Assembly (NCBI GenBank): GCA_051294375.1
Contig: CM119264.1
Coordinates: forward strand, 1,037,923-1,101,922
Origin: Paraspadella gotoi
Lineage: Eukaryota > Chaetognatha
Direction of reading: 5' to 3'
DNA length: 64,000 nucleotides
Below, piece by piece: positions 31,237 through 35,689 of this stretch. Each line of letters begins with the position of its first letter. The first letter of the stretch is position 1. The notes beneath the pieces are model-generated. The model saw only the letters and a program-made list of their open reading frames with translations, had not been told where the DNA came from and ran no database searches. The translations under genes and the position numbers were made by a program.

Positions 31237-33395
31237 AGAGAAGAGAGGAGAGAGAGAGAGAGAGAGAGAGAGACGGATCAAAGGTTGGACAAGATAAAGG
31301 AAGGAGAACAATAAATATTTTTAAGACTAAAAAAGTAAAACAAATTGAAAATTAAATGCAAAATTAAAAAAGAAAAAAAGCTTTTTATTTGTACGTTAAC
31401 TTTAAAAATAAAATAAAAAAATGCATTACAATTCAAAGCTCGAAGTAATAATTTGCATGAATGCGATTTATTATATAAATTGTAAATGTTAACAAATTAA
31501 GTTAAATCTAAGTAAAAATAAAATGTTTCTTAAACGAAGCTTAGCAAAATGAAAAGAAAAAAGTGGACGAAATATTTTGTGTTTGACAAATTAGCCGATC
31601 ATGCAAGTATGTTTAATCCTTTCTAACAATGTTCTAAAATGATTGCTTGAAAAAAAAACTTTTATGAATTCATTTATAATACTAGTTTTACCAAAAAATA
31701 CCGTTAGTTAGTTCATTTATTTAATTCGCATCAAAGGCCCAAGTATTTTTTGTAAGTGCTGTAGCGGATTTCTGCTGTAGTTGTTGCTTCTGAATTTACT
31801 GTGGCAGCGACTTTTTGGTGTTCGTGTTACATTTTTTGCCTTTGAATCAAAAATTAACTTACTACGACCAAAGTTGAAATGCAAAACTGAAAGAATAAGA
31901 ATTTTTGTTTAAAAATAAATTCTCCGTGCATTTTGTTTTAAATTTCTCGCCCTTTTGTTGTTTTTTTTCCCGGGAGAGGACGCTCATTACAAATTCTCAC
32001 GCAAAATATAACTTAATACGAACAAAATGACAGTGGTAGATTTATTACCAGAGCTGAGCATTAAAAATAAGATTTTCATTTAATTAAGTTGCTTCATTAA
32101 ACAATGACGGAATGTTAGAGTTAAGAAAGTTAGGAAGCCATAATTTATAGTTTTTTTTAATGTTTTAAAAAAGAAAGCTTTTTCTTAGTTAAGTTTTAAC
32201 ACAATATTGGTTATTGGTTTTTTAGTGGTTTAAAATTAAAGTCACGACCTTTTTGATGATGCAAGGTCAAAATATTATTAATTTATATTATTATATTATC
32301 TACCATTTTCAGTATAAACTGAGAAAATTTGAATACACTATTCAAATGTGCAATGAAGTAGAGAAAGTGCGAATTTAAAATCATTAACTCGAAATGTGTA
32401 AAAAATAAAGTTAGTCGGCATTTCCAAAAATTTCAAAACTTATGCTTTTTTTTGTATCAAGTTAATATATATTTAGAAAAAAGATATTTGTAACTAAATA
32501 ATCTGGAGTTTACCATTTTTTTGAACGGAACGTATAATTTTCAACTGAAATGAAAGAATAAATAAGTTCCTATAAATACTTTATATCGTTAATAGTATAA
32601 AGAAATAACATTTTATAAAAAAGTTTTTAACAAAATATACAAAATCTAAGAAAAAGCATAGATGAAACTCGACTTTTCTTTCTTAAAAACAATAATTGTT
32701 AAATTTCACACTTTAATATTTACGATTTGGCTAAATAATCATTTTCTTTTCATGCAGGACGAAAAAATATTTCAATAAATTGATACACACACAAAAAAAA
32801 ATTATTATTTTGGGTTTGAGTTAATGAAATTGAGTTTGTTATTCTTAAATTGAAGCGGGAAATTTAAAATGTCAAACTGGAAAATACATTTTGAAAAAAA
32901 AAGACGTTTTGTCTAATTCAGTAAAATGATAAAAACATGGATTTAAGTTAAGGATATCTAAGACTAAAAAAAACATTGCTATCTGACTTTACCGATTATA
33001 TTACTTACGTAATTAAAATAAAACAAGATCATTCAGTCAACCTTACTAAACTTTTTTTCGAGGTTGTCGCTAATTCATTTAATATAATAGTTATCTGTTA
33101 TCACACTGTTGTAATAGTTATTAAATTCTCGTTATGATACAAAACTCATCACTCAGCTTCACACTTCACACTCCCTCCACGCTTTCATTCAAATAAACAA
33201 AAAAAATAATCACAACATTAATAATAACAAAAAAAACAACAAAAAAAAACAAAAAGAACAACATCAACCACAACATCAACGACAACATCAGCTACATCAA
33301 CAACAACAACGACGACACTCACGAGTTCCATCGAAACGCGTGGCGATCGTGTCCAGAAAATTGTTCTGAGGCGCGAGTAATCCTTTGCGAGGCAT
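2686..33395 (-). CDS. Elk: Elk-type voltage-gated potassium channel (KCNH family), 21 exons, C-terminus not seen
   Basis: The 21 exons join with consistent phase into 829 codons without a stop. The order matches ether-a-go-go family channels: PAS cap ([20 protein letters not shown]), PAS domain to about residue 135, polyalanine-rich linker, [14 protein letters not shown]1 ([13 protein letters not shown]), S2, S3 ([16 protein letters not shown]), S4 ([17 protein letters not shown]), S5, pore helix and SVGFGN filter, S6, C-linker (FFQTTWSVN) and cyclic-nucleotide-binding homology domain ([17 protein letters not shown]). The [25 protein letters not shown] start and LLGS...PEYK segment mark the Elk subfamily rather than Eag or Erg. 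Such channels conduct potassium across the plasma membrane of excitable cells in response to depolarisation. Known Elk proteins continue past this point with a long tail; the last exon ends at a donor in phase 0 and no later exon was recognised. Intron 12 holds a whole PP2A gene. Many introns carry tandem arrays at their 5' ends. Confidence 0.93.
3085..3275. mobile_element. Short TTAGGG-cored element copy in Elk intron 20
   Basis: The left end ATTTTCTAAAAGCGCCCCAT matches the family; only a few CCCTAATCC-like units remain. Confidence 0.45.
3454..3555 (-). CDS. Elk: Elk exon 20: cyclic-nucleotide-binding homology domain
   Basis: It encodes [20 protein letters not shown] then [14 protein letters not shown]. 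Acceptor CCTCAG, donor GTGAGA followed by TTGATTG-like short repeats. Confidence 0.95.
3768..3915 (-). CDS. Elk: Elk exon 19: C-linker to cyclic-nucleotide-binding homology domain
   Basis: It encodes [40 protein letters not shown] and TVKTIFCGP. Acceptor GTGACAG; donor GTGAGA runs into a GA tract (3730-3766). Confidence 0.95.
3985..4220 (+). repeat. Dispersed repeat D, full copy
   Basis: It reads TAGGGAAGCCAGATACATTG, AATAAACGAGACTGTGAGAG, CTTGCAGGGACCTGCTATG and ends GGGGCAAGGTAGCTTATTTA. It recurs at 39000-39800, 49030-49200 and, reversed, 12090-12215. Confidence 0.65.
4377..4478 (-). CDS. Elk: Elk exon 18: C-linker
   Basis: It encodes [20 protein letters not shown] then [14 protein letters not shown]. 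Acceptor AAACAG, donor GTTGGT, phase 0. Confidence 0.94.
4520..4660. repeat. (TAA)n microsatellite in Elk intron 17
   Basis: Nearly pure TAA triplets for about 140 bp. The long tyrosine frame on the minus strand is only a reading of this repeat. Confidence 0.95.
4855..4952 (-). CDS. Elk: Elk exon 17: S6 and start of C-linker
   Basis: It encodes [20 protein letters not shown] then [25 protein letters not shown] is the conserved S6 end. Acceptor TCACAG, donor GTAAGA. Confidence 0.95.
5020..5400. mobile_element. TTAGGG-cored element copy in Elk intron 16
   Basis: It starts TTATTTTCCCAGAACGACTC and carries the longest run of TTAGGGATTAGG-like units in the window (about 330 bp). The right terminus is missing. 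Confidence 0.6.
5609..5898 (-). repeat. 118-bp repeat (three copies) containing the end of the Elk pore exon and its donor
   Basis: The block CACCTCCAACCAACATGGCG and GCCACGCAGAAGATCTTCTC occurs at about 5609-5662, 5727-5780 and 5845-5898. The third is exon 16 itself. On the minus strand each copy keeps the last 40 or so exon bases and GGAG|GTGA. Shorter AAATCAACCAATCAAAT units fill the gaps. Confidence 0.92.
5855..6039 (-). CDS. Elk: Elk exon 16: pore helix, selectivity filter, start of S6
   Basis: It encodes [60 protein letters not shown] and G. SVGFGN is the KCNH filter. Acceptor CGACAG, donor GTGACT. The exon end is triplicated downstream. Confidence 0.96.
6335..6444 (-). CDS. Elk: Elk exon 15: S5
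   Basis: It encodes [20 protein letters not shown] then [16 protein letters not shown]. The donor GTATGC (6329-6334) keeps frame with exon 16; a second donor GTCAGT further on does not. Confidence 0.88.
7375..7455 (-). CDS. Elk: Elk exon 14: S4 voltage sensor
   Basis: It encodes [10 protein letters not shown] then [17 protein letters not shown], with positive residues every third position. Acceptor CTATCAG, donor GTAATT, phase 0. Confidence 0.94.
7727..7820. repeat. (GA)n microsatellite in Elk intron 13
   Basis: Near-pure GA run of about 94 bp. A second GA tract at 7475-7558 precedes exon 14 on its acceptor side. Confidence 0.9.
8195..8310 (-). repeat. Short tandem repeat after the Elk exon 13 donor
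   Basis: On the minus strand ATTTGGTGGAAATGGC-like units of 15-16 bp recur about six times, starting within 10-20 bp of the donor. Confidence 0.7.
8312..8469 (-). CDS. Elk: Elk exon 13: end of S2 and S3
   Basis: It encodes [20 protein letters not shown], then [20 protein letters not shown] and [16 protein letters not shown](F/Y)V, GQVVY and VPFDLLYA are family motifs. Acceptor CTTCAG, donor GTGAGA. Its first codon joins across the PP2A-containing intron. Confidence 0.95.
8475..8750. repeat. GGGAGAGAAGTGTGGAA-type minisatellite at the acceptor of Elk exon 13
   Basis: Purine-rich units of 18-20 bp with GAAGT(G/A)TGG recur for about 270 bp. On the minus strand they form a long polypyrimidine tract that ends at the exon 13 acceptor. 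Confidence 0.8.
9646..9673. repeat. (GAC)n/(GTC)n repeat just after the PP2A stop
   Basis: A perfect triplet run starts two bases after the stop codon, with an in-frame second stop in between. Confidence 0.9.
9676..9823 (-). CDS. PPP2C: PP2A exon 8: C-terminus
   Basis: It encodes [20 protein letters not shown], then a divergent stretch ending SLPDYFL and TGA, followed at once by TAA. The PDYFL end fits PP2A-type subunits. Confidence 0.94.
9676..14724 (-). CDS. PPP2C: PP2A-type serine/threonine phosphatase catalytic subunit, 8 exons, complete
   Basis: Eight exons join in phase into 312 codons plus stop. Metallophosphatase signatures appear in order: GDIHGQ (exon 3), GDYVDRG (exon 3/4 junction), [11 protein letters not shown] (exon 4), HGGLSP (exon 5), SDPDDR (exon 6), [14 protein letters not shown] (exon 7) and [11 protein letters not shown] (exon 8). 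The metal-binding and catalytic Asp, His, Asn and Arg residues are kept, and the C-terminus is PDYFL, the tail that is methylated in PP2A. Length is close to the usual 309. It removes phosphate from Ser/Thr with scaffold and regulatory subunits. The start [20 protein letters not shown] is more basic than usual, and the stretch before PDYFL ([11 protein letters not shown]) is unusual, so it may be a diverged paralogue. It lies entirely inside Elk intron 12, same strand. Confidence 0.93.
10124..10239 (-). CDS. PPP2C: PP2A exon 7: RAHQ motif
   Basis: It encodes [38 protein letters not shown] plus two bases. Acceptor CCCAG, donor GTTAAA. Confidence 0.94.
10285..10420. mobile_element. Truncated TTAGGG-cored element in PP2A intron 6
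   Basis: It starts GGCTCTCTATTCCGAGAGCG at 10290 and breaks off where SINE A begins, suggesting a nested insertion. Confidence 0.55.
10421..10570 (+). mobile_element. SINE family A, copy without intact tRNA head
   Basis: It shares with 44338-44540 CGGGTTCxxxGATC-like head remnants, GGAAAACC(T/C)TCAAGCCTG, ACCCGTTC and the CACT(T/C)AGCGCC tail. Confidence 0.55.
10640..10950. other. Intron, nothing recognised
   Basis: AT-rich part of PP2A intron 6 between SINE A and the GGGGTAGTTGG repeat. Confidence 0.5.
10955..11107 (-). repeat. GGGGTAGTTGG-type repeat beginning at the PP2A exon 6 donor
   Basis: On the minus strand the donor GTGGGG is already part of the first GTGGGGTAGTTGG unit; the 9-10 bp unit continues for about 150 bp. 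Confidence 0.85.
11108..11236 (-). CDS. PPP2C: PP2A exon 6
   Basis: It encodes [40 protein letters not shown] and FGQ. Acceptor ACTTCAG, donor GTGGGG. Confidence 0.95.
11285..11550 (-). repeat. Minisatellite after the PP2A exon 5 donor
   Basis: Units of about 38 bp on the minus strand read GATGGGGTAGTTAAGGGATA then GAGTTGGTTAGAA. The array starts about 13 bp into intron 5 and has five to six copies. Confidence 0.8.
11554..11714 (-). CDS. PPP2C: PP2A exon 5: YGFYDEC and HGG motifs
   Basis: It encodes [40 protein letters not shown] and [13 protein letters not shown]. Acceptor CTCCTAG, donor GTCTGG. Confidence 0.95.
11757..12075. repeat. GA-rich tract in PP2A intron 4
   Basis: A GA microsatellite passes into imperfect GGGAGAGGGAGGAAGAGAGA units covering over 300 bp. 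On the minus strand it is the polypyrimidine stretch leading to exon 5. Confidence 0.85.
12090..12215 (-). repeat. Dispersed repeat D fragment
   Basis: It matches, in reverse, parts of 4020-4215: TTTAATGAATAAGCTATCTT, GCCCCTGAC, CCATCACTCTT and CTGCAAGCTTTC. An AATATAATATACAAATTAAT end resembles the TTGGTACAACCAATATAAT end seen at 34480, 46689 and 60135. Confidence 0.55.
12405..12530 (-). CDS. PPP2C: PP2A exon 4: GDYVDRG and GNHE motifs
   Basis: It encodes [20 protein letters not shown], then [20 protein letters not shown] and Q. Acceptor TATCTAG, donor GTGAGA. Confidence 0.95.
12560..12925. mobile_element. TTAGGG-cored TIR element copy in PP2A intron 3
   Basis: It has one of the clearest pairs of ends: GGCTCTCTTTTCCGAGAGCG at 12571 and TGGGGTGTTCTTGGAAAATA near 12893. 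The inside has CCCTAACC-like units. Confidence 0.65.
13074..13170 (-). CDS. PPP2C: PP2A exon 3: GDIHGQ motif
   Basis: It encodes [32 protein letters not shown] plus one base. Acceptor TTTTCACAG, donor GTTAGT. Confidence 0.93.
13200..13725 (-). repeat. Tandem array at the PP2A exon 2 donor (unit about 50 bp)
   Basis: CATTCGCTTC recurs at 13546, 13599, 13648 and 13701 with spacing 49-53. Each unit has GGTGAGTGAA or a near copy on the minus strand, the native donor sequence of exon 2. Simpler ATTC-rich repeats continue to about 13200. Confidence 0.8.
13721..13792 (-). CDS. PPP2C: PP2A exon 2
   Basis: It encodes [20 protein letters not shown] then VKSP. Acceptor CTTAAG, donor GTGAGT, phase 0 at both ends. 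Confidence 0.9.
13810..14095 (-). repeat. Minisatellite in PP2A intron 1 near the acceptor
   Basis: Units such as TTGATGTGGTTTTCATTTGA recur with variations for about 280 bp and end some 20 bp from exon 2. Confidence 0.75.
14220..14490. mobile_element. TTAGGG-cored element copy in PP2A intron 1
   Basis: The left end ATTTACCCAGAACACCCTAT and core GGATTAGGGTTAAG match the family. The right terminus is not clear. Confidence 0.5.
14635..14724 (-). CDS. PPP2C: PP2A exon 1
   Basis: ATG at 14722-14724; it encodes [20 protein letters not shown] then [10 protein letters not shown] and ends at donor GTTTAT, phase 0. KELD(E/Q)WIE is the usual PP2A start region. Confidence 0.88.
14728..14796. repeat. 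(GAC)n/(GTC)n repeat directly upstream of the PP2A start codon
   Basis: On the minus strand, GAC/GAT/AAC triplets run to within about four bases of ATG, in the presumed 5' UTR. A second GAC run follows the stop codon. Confidence 0.85.
15195..15520 (-). repeat. Minisatellite starting just after the Elk exon 12 donor
   Basis: Imperfect units of roughly 30-50 bp read GAGGTCAGGGGATCAGATGG and TAGGGGATTCTGGGAAAG on the minus strand. The first unit starts about 8 bp into the intron. Confidence 0.8.
15524..15628 (-). CDS. Elk: Elk exon 12: end of S1, S1-S2 loop, start of S2
   Basis: It encodes [14 protein letters not shown]...[20 protein letters not shown] and [11 protein letters not shown] match the family. 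Donor GTAAAAG is followed by a minisatellite. The next channel exon is 7 kb away, beyond the PP2A gene. Confidence 0.92.
15736..15832 (-). CDS. Elk: Elk exon 11: S1
   Basis: It encodes [20 protein letters not shown] then [12 protein letters not shown]. The FKTGWDW entry into S1 is a family hallmark. Acceptor TTTAAG, donor GTAAGC. Confidence 0.93.
15955..16200. mobile_element. TTAGGG-cored TIR element copy in Elk intron 10
   Basis: The ends are TTTTCCTAAAGCGCCCCCTA and TGGGGTGCTTTCGTAAAAAG. The CCCTAA-like core is short. Confidence 0.5.
16628..16675 (-). CDS. Elk: Elk exon 10: 48-nt exon before S1
   Basis: It encodes [16 protein letters not shown], matching the LLGS...PEYK segment of Elk proteins. 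Acceptor TTTTCAG, donor GTTAAT, phase 0 at both ends. A GA microsatellite (16568-16615) starts about 13 bp after the donor. Confidence 0.88.
16790..16949. mobile_element. Left part of a TTAGGG-cored element split by the foldback
   Basis: It starts with TTATTTTCCTAGAACGCTTC and continues with TTAGGG-like units up to the foldback. The right part runs from 18328 to about 18740, ending CACTCTGGAAAAAGAGAGCC. Confidence 0.6.
16950..18327. mobile_element. Foldback (Penelope-like candidate) element with hammerhead-like motifs
   Basis: Two arms of about 580 bp (16950-17526 and 17712-18297) are near-perfect inverted copies around a 185-bp GC-richer spacer. Each arm includes a poly-T/A run of about 40 and CT-rich tracts. 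A 14-bp duplication, AGAATAAGGGTTTA, flanks the element at 16936-16949 and 18328-18341, so it was inserted as a unit. It sits inside a TTAGGG-cored element. Inverted terminal repeats with ribozyme motifs and variable target duplications are known for Penelope-like retroelements. No reverse transcriptase is present, so this would be a non-autonomous copy. Confidence 0.7.
18199..18248 (+). ncRNA. Hammerhead-ribozyme-like motif in right foldback arm
   Basis: The order is helix I strand AAACA, CTGAAGA (18206-18212), one A, GGCTT...AAGCC as helix II, GAAA (18232-18235), palindromic ACATGT as a minimal helix III, cleavage triplet GTC (18239-18241), then TGTTT pairing with AAACA. One extra A between CTGAAGA and helix II departs from the consensus. 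The left arm (about 16998-17048, minus strand) has the identical motif. Confidence 0.45.
18328..18740. mobile_element. Right part of the split TTAGGG-cored element
   Basis: TTAGGGTTCAGGATTAGG units continue directly after the target duplication and the family terminus lies at 18714-18740. Confidence 0.55.
18900..19440. repeat. Dispersed repeat F, copy 1
   Basis: It shares a long AT-rich framework with 54150-54670, including GATGATGATGATGATT after ATCGAAAGAT, CCTTTCCTAT...AAATAAATATTAAAAAATTA and a GC-richer end with GAGTGCGGCTCCCCCTA-like sequence. Confidence 0.6.
19440..21480. other. Elk intron 9, nothing coding recognised
   Basis: It holds a GA tract (19904-19943), ATC/ATT-rich simple sequence (19990-20230) and a CT tract (21109-21300). 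The open frames here read these repeats. A short ORF near 20300 resembling a linker has no usable donor. Confidence 0.5.
21490..22400 (-). repeat. 77-bp tandem array (12 copies) containing the end of Elk exon 9 and its donor
   Basis: GCTGATGAGG recurs at 21495, 21572, 21649, 21726, 21803, 21880, 21957, 22032, 22110, 22186, 22263 and 22339. Each unit has about 57 nt of the exon (from VLYHLSG to NLISK) plus about 20 nt of intron with GTTAGA. The copy next to exon 9 is the functional one; the other 11 lie downstream in the intron. Confidence 0.92.
22336..22493 (-). CDS. Elk: Elk exon 9: pre-S1 linker with [13 protein letters not shown]
   Basis: It encodes a basic segment ending in [20 protein letters not shown] and KSNLISK. 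The [12 protein letters not shown] motif is diagnostic for Elk/Eag-type channels just before S1. Acceptor CTGCAG, donor GTTAGA, phases 1 and 0. Confidence 0.9.
23190..23830. mobile_element. TTAGGG-cored TIR element copy in Elk intron 8
   Basis: The left end TATTTTCCCAGAACACCCCG and the right end CTCTTTCGGAAAAGAGAGTC match the family termini. The core is unusually long and largely lacks TTAGGG units. Confidence 0.5.
23820..24075 (-). mobile_element. tRNA-headed SINE, family B, minus orientation
   Basis: On the minus strand the head reads GATGCGCGAGTGGTTAA with GGATTCGAATCC as B box, resembling a Ser/Leu-type tRNA. The body matches the copy at 25015-25280. It is not a functional tRNA because the body runs on into SINE sequence and the stems are imperfect. 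Confidence 0.65.
24140..24700. repeat. Composite dispersed repeat E, copy 1
   Basis: The unit CAATTACTCATGA...TGAAATTTTGT...GATGGAATCGT...GGAAATGAGTTTAAATGG is followed by a TTAATTAA-rich tract and CATTGTTTGCTCAAACTTGT. The same order recurs at 37820-38370, and the first part at 39830-40150. Confidence 0.6.
25015..25280 (+). mobile_element. tRNA-headed SINE, family B, plus orientation
   Basis: It opens with an A-box-like GGCGAGTGCTTAGCGC and B-box-like GGTTCAAATC spaced as in tRNA genes. The body shares with 23830-24075 the stretches GTAGCCACATG(T)GTACTCGAT and CCGTCTCAGAAATTCTAGAC. Confidence 0.65.
25679..25716 (-). CDS. Elk: Elk exon 8: 38-nt microexon
   Basis: It encodes [14 protein letters not shown] across its borders. 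A strong acceptor (poly-T then CAG) and donor GTAAGT flank it, and phases 2 and 1 fit exons 7 and 9. No homologue is known to me for this linker, so it rests on splice logic. Confidence 0.65.
25864..26110. repeat. Hairpin-rich dispersed element (copy 1)
   Basis: Five consecutive perfect hairpins lie within 230 bp: 25867-25886 (GGCGGT/ACCGCC), 25905-25921 (AGCCAA/TTGGCT), 25929-25957 (GGAACAC/GTGTTCC), 26021-26041 (CAGTGAC/GTCACTG) and 26072-26094 (GATGCCC/GGGCATC). GC content is far above its surroundings. The part from 26021 on resembles, in reverse, 45250-45350, so it is a dispersed repeat rather than a unique RNA gene. Confidence 0.6.
26310..26480. mobile_element. Fragment of the TTAGGG-cored element
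   Basis: Only the internal degenerate TTAGGG/TTAAGG segment is visible; neither terminus is present. Confidence 0.4.
26850..26929 (-). CDS. Elk: Elk exon 7: second alanine-rich linker exon
   Basis: It encodes [16 protein letters not shown] and [10 protein letters not shown], in phase with exons 6 and 8. The acceptor CTGTCAAAG has a weak pyrimidine tract; the donor is GTAAAG. The shared alanine bias with exon 6 supports it. Confidence 0.6.
26990..27550. repeat. Tandem array of about 66 bp, eight to nine copies, each with TATA-like and CCAAT-like words
   Basis: Each unit reads roughly AAGATCTGATTGGTTAACGC, then TATAAAAGACGTATTCTCAT, then TGGGTGGTGCTCAG. Copies are about 90% alike. It lies in Elk intron 6 about 60 bp upstream of exon 7. 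Each unit holds TATAAAAGA and two ATTGG (CCAAT) words. Confidence 0.85.
27655..27985. mobile_element. TTAGGG-cored TIR element copy in Elk intron 6
   Basis: The core is degenerate TTAGGGATTAGG-like; the right end reads GTGCACTCTCGGAAAATAGAGCC, related to the family terminus GGCTCTCTTTTCCGAGAGCG. The left end is unclear. Confidence 0.55.
28046..28277 (-). CDS. Elk: Elk exon 6: polyalanine-rich linker
   Basis: After [20 protein letters not shown] and PLIDITSS the frame becomes alanine-rich, with runs of up to seven alanines broken by P, S, T, I, F and V. Codons are mixed GCN, so it is not a pure triplet repeat. Acceptor CCCAG; the donor GTCAGT at 28040-28045 is chosen because only it keeps frame with exon 7. 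Another donor (GTAAGG) lies 35 bp on, but breaks the frame. Confidence 0.65.
28300..28630. other. AT-rich part of Elk intron 5
   Basis: No feature beyond short AAT runs. Confidence 0.5.
28631..29158. mobile_element. Tc1/mariner-like non-autonomous element in Elk intron 5
   Basis: The ends are inverted: TACACGGCGGTCCAGCTCTT on the left, and AAGAGCTGGACCTCCCTGTA on the right. Both ends sit on TA, the Tc1/mariner target. The inside (about 480 bp) shows no long open frame, so it looks like a deletion derivative. Confidence 0.7.
29189..29281 (-). CDS. Elk: Elk exon 5: linker after PAS
   Basis: Open segment with acceptor CCCTCAG and donor GTAAGTG in phase with exons 4 and 6. It is polar and proline-rich ([20 protein letters not shown]). 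This linker is poorly conserved in the family, so support comes from phase and splice sites. Confidence 0.75.
29560..29625. repeat. (TA)/(CATA) simple repeat
   Basis: ATATATACATATACATATAT-type sequence in Elk intron 4. Confidence 0.85.
29705..29942 (-). repeat. 27-bp tandem array copying the end of exon 4 and its 5' splice site
   Basis: Copies of GGAGTGGCAT begin at 29714, 29787, 29814, 29841, 29868, 29894 and 29921. The last is the exon itself. On the minus strand each reads GCCACTCC(C/T)AAAAG followed in most copies by GTAAGG, so several extra donors exist. Reading through the native donor meets TAA at once in the channel frame. Confidence 0.85.
29915..30044 (-). CDS. Elk: Elk exon 4: end of PAS domain
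   Basis: It encodes [19 protein letters not shown] and ASHKDVT, then a short tail ending in TPDATPK plus two bases. The native donor is GTAATG. The last bases and this donor are repeated downstream as a 27-bp tandem array. Confidence 0.92.
30061..30142. repeat. (GA)n microsatellite upstream of Elk exon 4
   Basis: On the minus strand it is a CT run that forms the polypyrimidine tract about 17 bp before the exon 4 acceptor. Confidence 0.9.
30459..30577 (-). CDS. Elk: Elk exon 3: PAS domain, middle
   Basis: It encodes [14 protein letters not shown]...[12 protein letters not shown]. Acceptor TTCAAG, donor GTTAGT. Confidence 0.92.
30830..31047. mobile_element. TTAGGG-cored TIR element copy abutting Elk exon 2 donor
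   Basis: Ends TTATTTTCCGAGAACGCCCC and TGCACTTTCGGAAAAGAGAGCC. The right end lies about 10 bp from the exon 2 donor. Confidence 0.65.
31057..31171 (-). CDS. Elk: Elk exon 2: PAS domain, first part
   Basis: It encodes [10 protein letters not shown]...[19 protein letters not shown] and ends QIMQKG. Donor GTAAGT; acceptor GAGAAG. Phases 1 and 2 fit both neighbours. Confidence 0.92.
31190..31273. repeat. (GA)n microsatellite upstream of Elk exon 2
   Basis: On the minus strand it is a CT tract about 20 bp before the acceptor of exon 2. Confidence 0.9.
31300..33180. other. Elk intron 1, AT-rich, nothing recognised
   Basis: No exon-like segment, tandem array or transposon ends could be recognised on either strand. 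Confidence 0.5.
33323..33395 (-). CDS. Elk: Elk exon 1: start codon and PAS cap
   Basis: ATG is at 33393-33395. The exon encodes [20 protein letters not shown] and FDGT, the N-terminal cap conserved in this subfamily, then donor GTGAGT. The start is chosen because known Elk proteins begin at this methionine. Confidence 0.92.
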
Positions 33396-33749
33396 CGGTT
33401 TCTAGTAACGGTGCGTCAACGTTGCTTAACGCGTCCTCGATCGGGATTTTTTTTATGGTTGTTAGTTTACAATGGTTTCTCTGAAAATATTTCTTTCTTT
33501 TTTCTTTTTTTTTTTAATATTCTTTTTTTTTTCCTAGACGAGGCGTTTTTCGGTGAACTACGCGTACCTTTCTTTGACACCTCGTCCTGGAATTTTCTCT
33601 TTTTTTTATTCCCCTCGATCTTTGCAGGATTTGAATCTTTCACGAAGCTTCATTTTTTTTTTTCATTTATTTCATAATAATTTTTCGTTAGGATTTTTTG
33701 TTGGGATCGAAAAAGGTCAGAGGAAATTAATGCTCTCACTTCCATTTTT

Positions 33750-33806
33750 CATCGGTCGGTCGGTCGGTCGGTCGGTCGGTCGGTCGGTCGGTCGGTCGGT
33801 CGGTCG
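33750..33806. repeat. (CGGT)n tetranucleotide repeat upstream of Elk
   Basis: About 13 perfect units about 360 bp upstream of the Elk start codon, possibly in the 5' UTR or promoter region. Confidence 0.95.
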
Positions 33807-34254
33807 CCCTTCGCGGTTCGACGCGGAGGAAAAGACCGACAGATGGCGCTGTTATTGTTGTCCTTGTAGTCGAGATTGATTTCCAAGATATGGCGTTTGT
33901 CGGTGAGATCGAACGTTTCCATGGTAACCGATTGGTTGAGACTCGCTTAAAAAAAAACATGATAAAATGTCAGCTTTTTTATTATTTATTATACTATCAT
34001 CTTCGTTATAAACAGTACCAATCGGGAAGGCCAAAGTTTGATGCCGAGGTTAATGCCTAATCTAATACCGAAGCTAATGCCCAGTTCACTACTCACCATA
34101 GAAAATGTATTAATTTTTTAAAATATTCTTTTCCTTTTTTTGAAAGCGGATTTGAATTCTTTATAAAAAGTTTATAAAAGAAAATAGAAGTCTTAATCAG
34201 CAGATTCAAAAAACAAAAGTTTTTAGTATTTTTACAACGATTTTTTATTACAGA

Positions 34255-34312
34255 TTATTGGACATGTTTCGACTCTTGTTTTTTCGAGTCTTCATCAGTA
34301 TTTGACAGTTGT
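34255..34312 (-). ncRNA. Second hammerhead-like motif, solitary copy
   Basis: The minus strand has CTGATGA, one A, GACTC...GAGTC as helix II, GAAA, palindromic ACATGT and GTC. Pairing for helix I is weaker than in the foldback copies. Confidence 0.35.
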
Positions 34313-35080
34313 AATTTTCACAATCATAATCATAAAGTTAGATAAAACTTTAAAATATGGGCTAATGCGAAAATTAAAAACAATTTTTTTTTTATTTAAA
34401 AAGTTCATTATCTACTATTCTAATTTCGATTTTTCTTGATTTGTTTTTTCTACGCTTTAATAAATAACTGTTAGGAAATTGGTACAACCAATATAATAAT
34501 GATTCATTTTAGTATTACTATAATTCTTTATTTTACTCTACCTAAATTTAGAGAGATTAATTTCCTTTTTTTTTCTTCAACGCGATTTCTCATTCGGTCT
34601 TCATCCACTTTTCGTCATCCATTTTTTCTTTGACGAAAAAAAAACATTTGTAGTATCTTTAATCCATATTCCTTATTTATAGATTTTTTATAATAGCTTA
34701 ATTAATCATTGGTGTTTTTTTTGCATTTTTTTTGTTTCATGCGTCAAATAGTATAAATTGGCGGAGTTTATTTTTGGTTTTTGGTTTTTTTTATTTTTTT
34801 ATCGTGGCGTGGTTTAGGTTAGTTTGTTTTGTTAGTTCAAAGTGTTTTTATTGTTATTAGTAGAGTAACTTTTCTTCGTTTTTTTATCTTAAAATGTTGA
34901 GGAAGAAAAAGCTAATTCCATCCTTTCTTAGTAAAGTTAAGATTTTTCTTTTTTCTCGTTTTTTTTAATATTTTTTTTTACGAATTCGATGTTTATCTGT
35001 TTTGTTGTTGTTGTCGACGTTTATTTTCTTCTGTGGGAAATAAATAAATAAAAGGCGACGCGGTTAGATTGAGGATGGAG

Positions 35081-35272
<192 letters not shown>

Positions 35273-35689
35273 ACTGTGCTTTGTAATCATTGGAAAAAGA
35301 AAGTCATAAATGACACATTTTCTCTCTTTAACAAAACGGATTTAGTACAACGTTACAATATACTTAATAATTAATTAATTAATTATATGTATATGAGTAG
35401 AAAACAAAATTTGTCAACAATCGGTGTCGGTCACTCTGACAAAGATAGAGGGAGACTGAAATAATGTAAACCATTAAATACATTTATATTAGTATCAAAA
35501 GTCCAATGGGTTATTACTTATATCTGAAAAGTTTTAACGTGTCCCTTATTCTGCGTTATTATGTGCCAACACAAGTCTGAAACATAGGTAAAACAATCAA
35601 TTACTGATACTTTACAAGTCTGCAAGTTTTAATTAAAAATAAAATACCCAAGTATTATATGAGTAATTCTACATTGAATTTCACATGAC

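Larger units (their letters stand above)
33396..35040. other. Upstream region of Elk
   Basis: T-rich sequence with the CGGT repeat. At 34220-34330 a fragment resembles the end of the foldback element (minus strand CTGATGAAGACTCG...GAGTCGAAACATGTC), and at about 34480 there is the TTGGTACAACCAATATAATA end of repeat D. No promoter word is clear enough to call. Confidence 0.5.
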
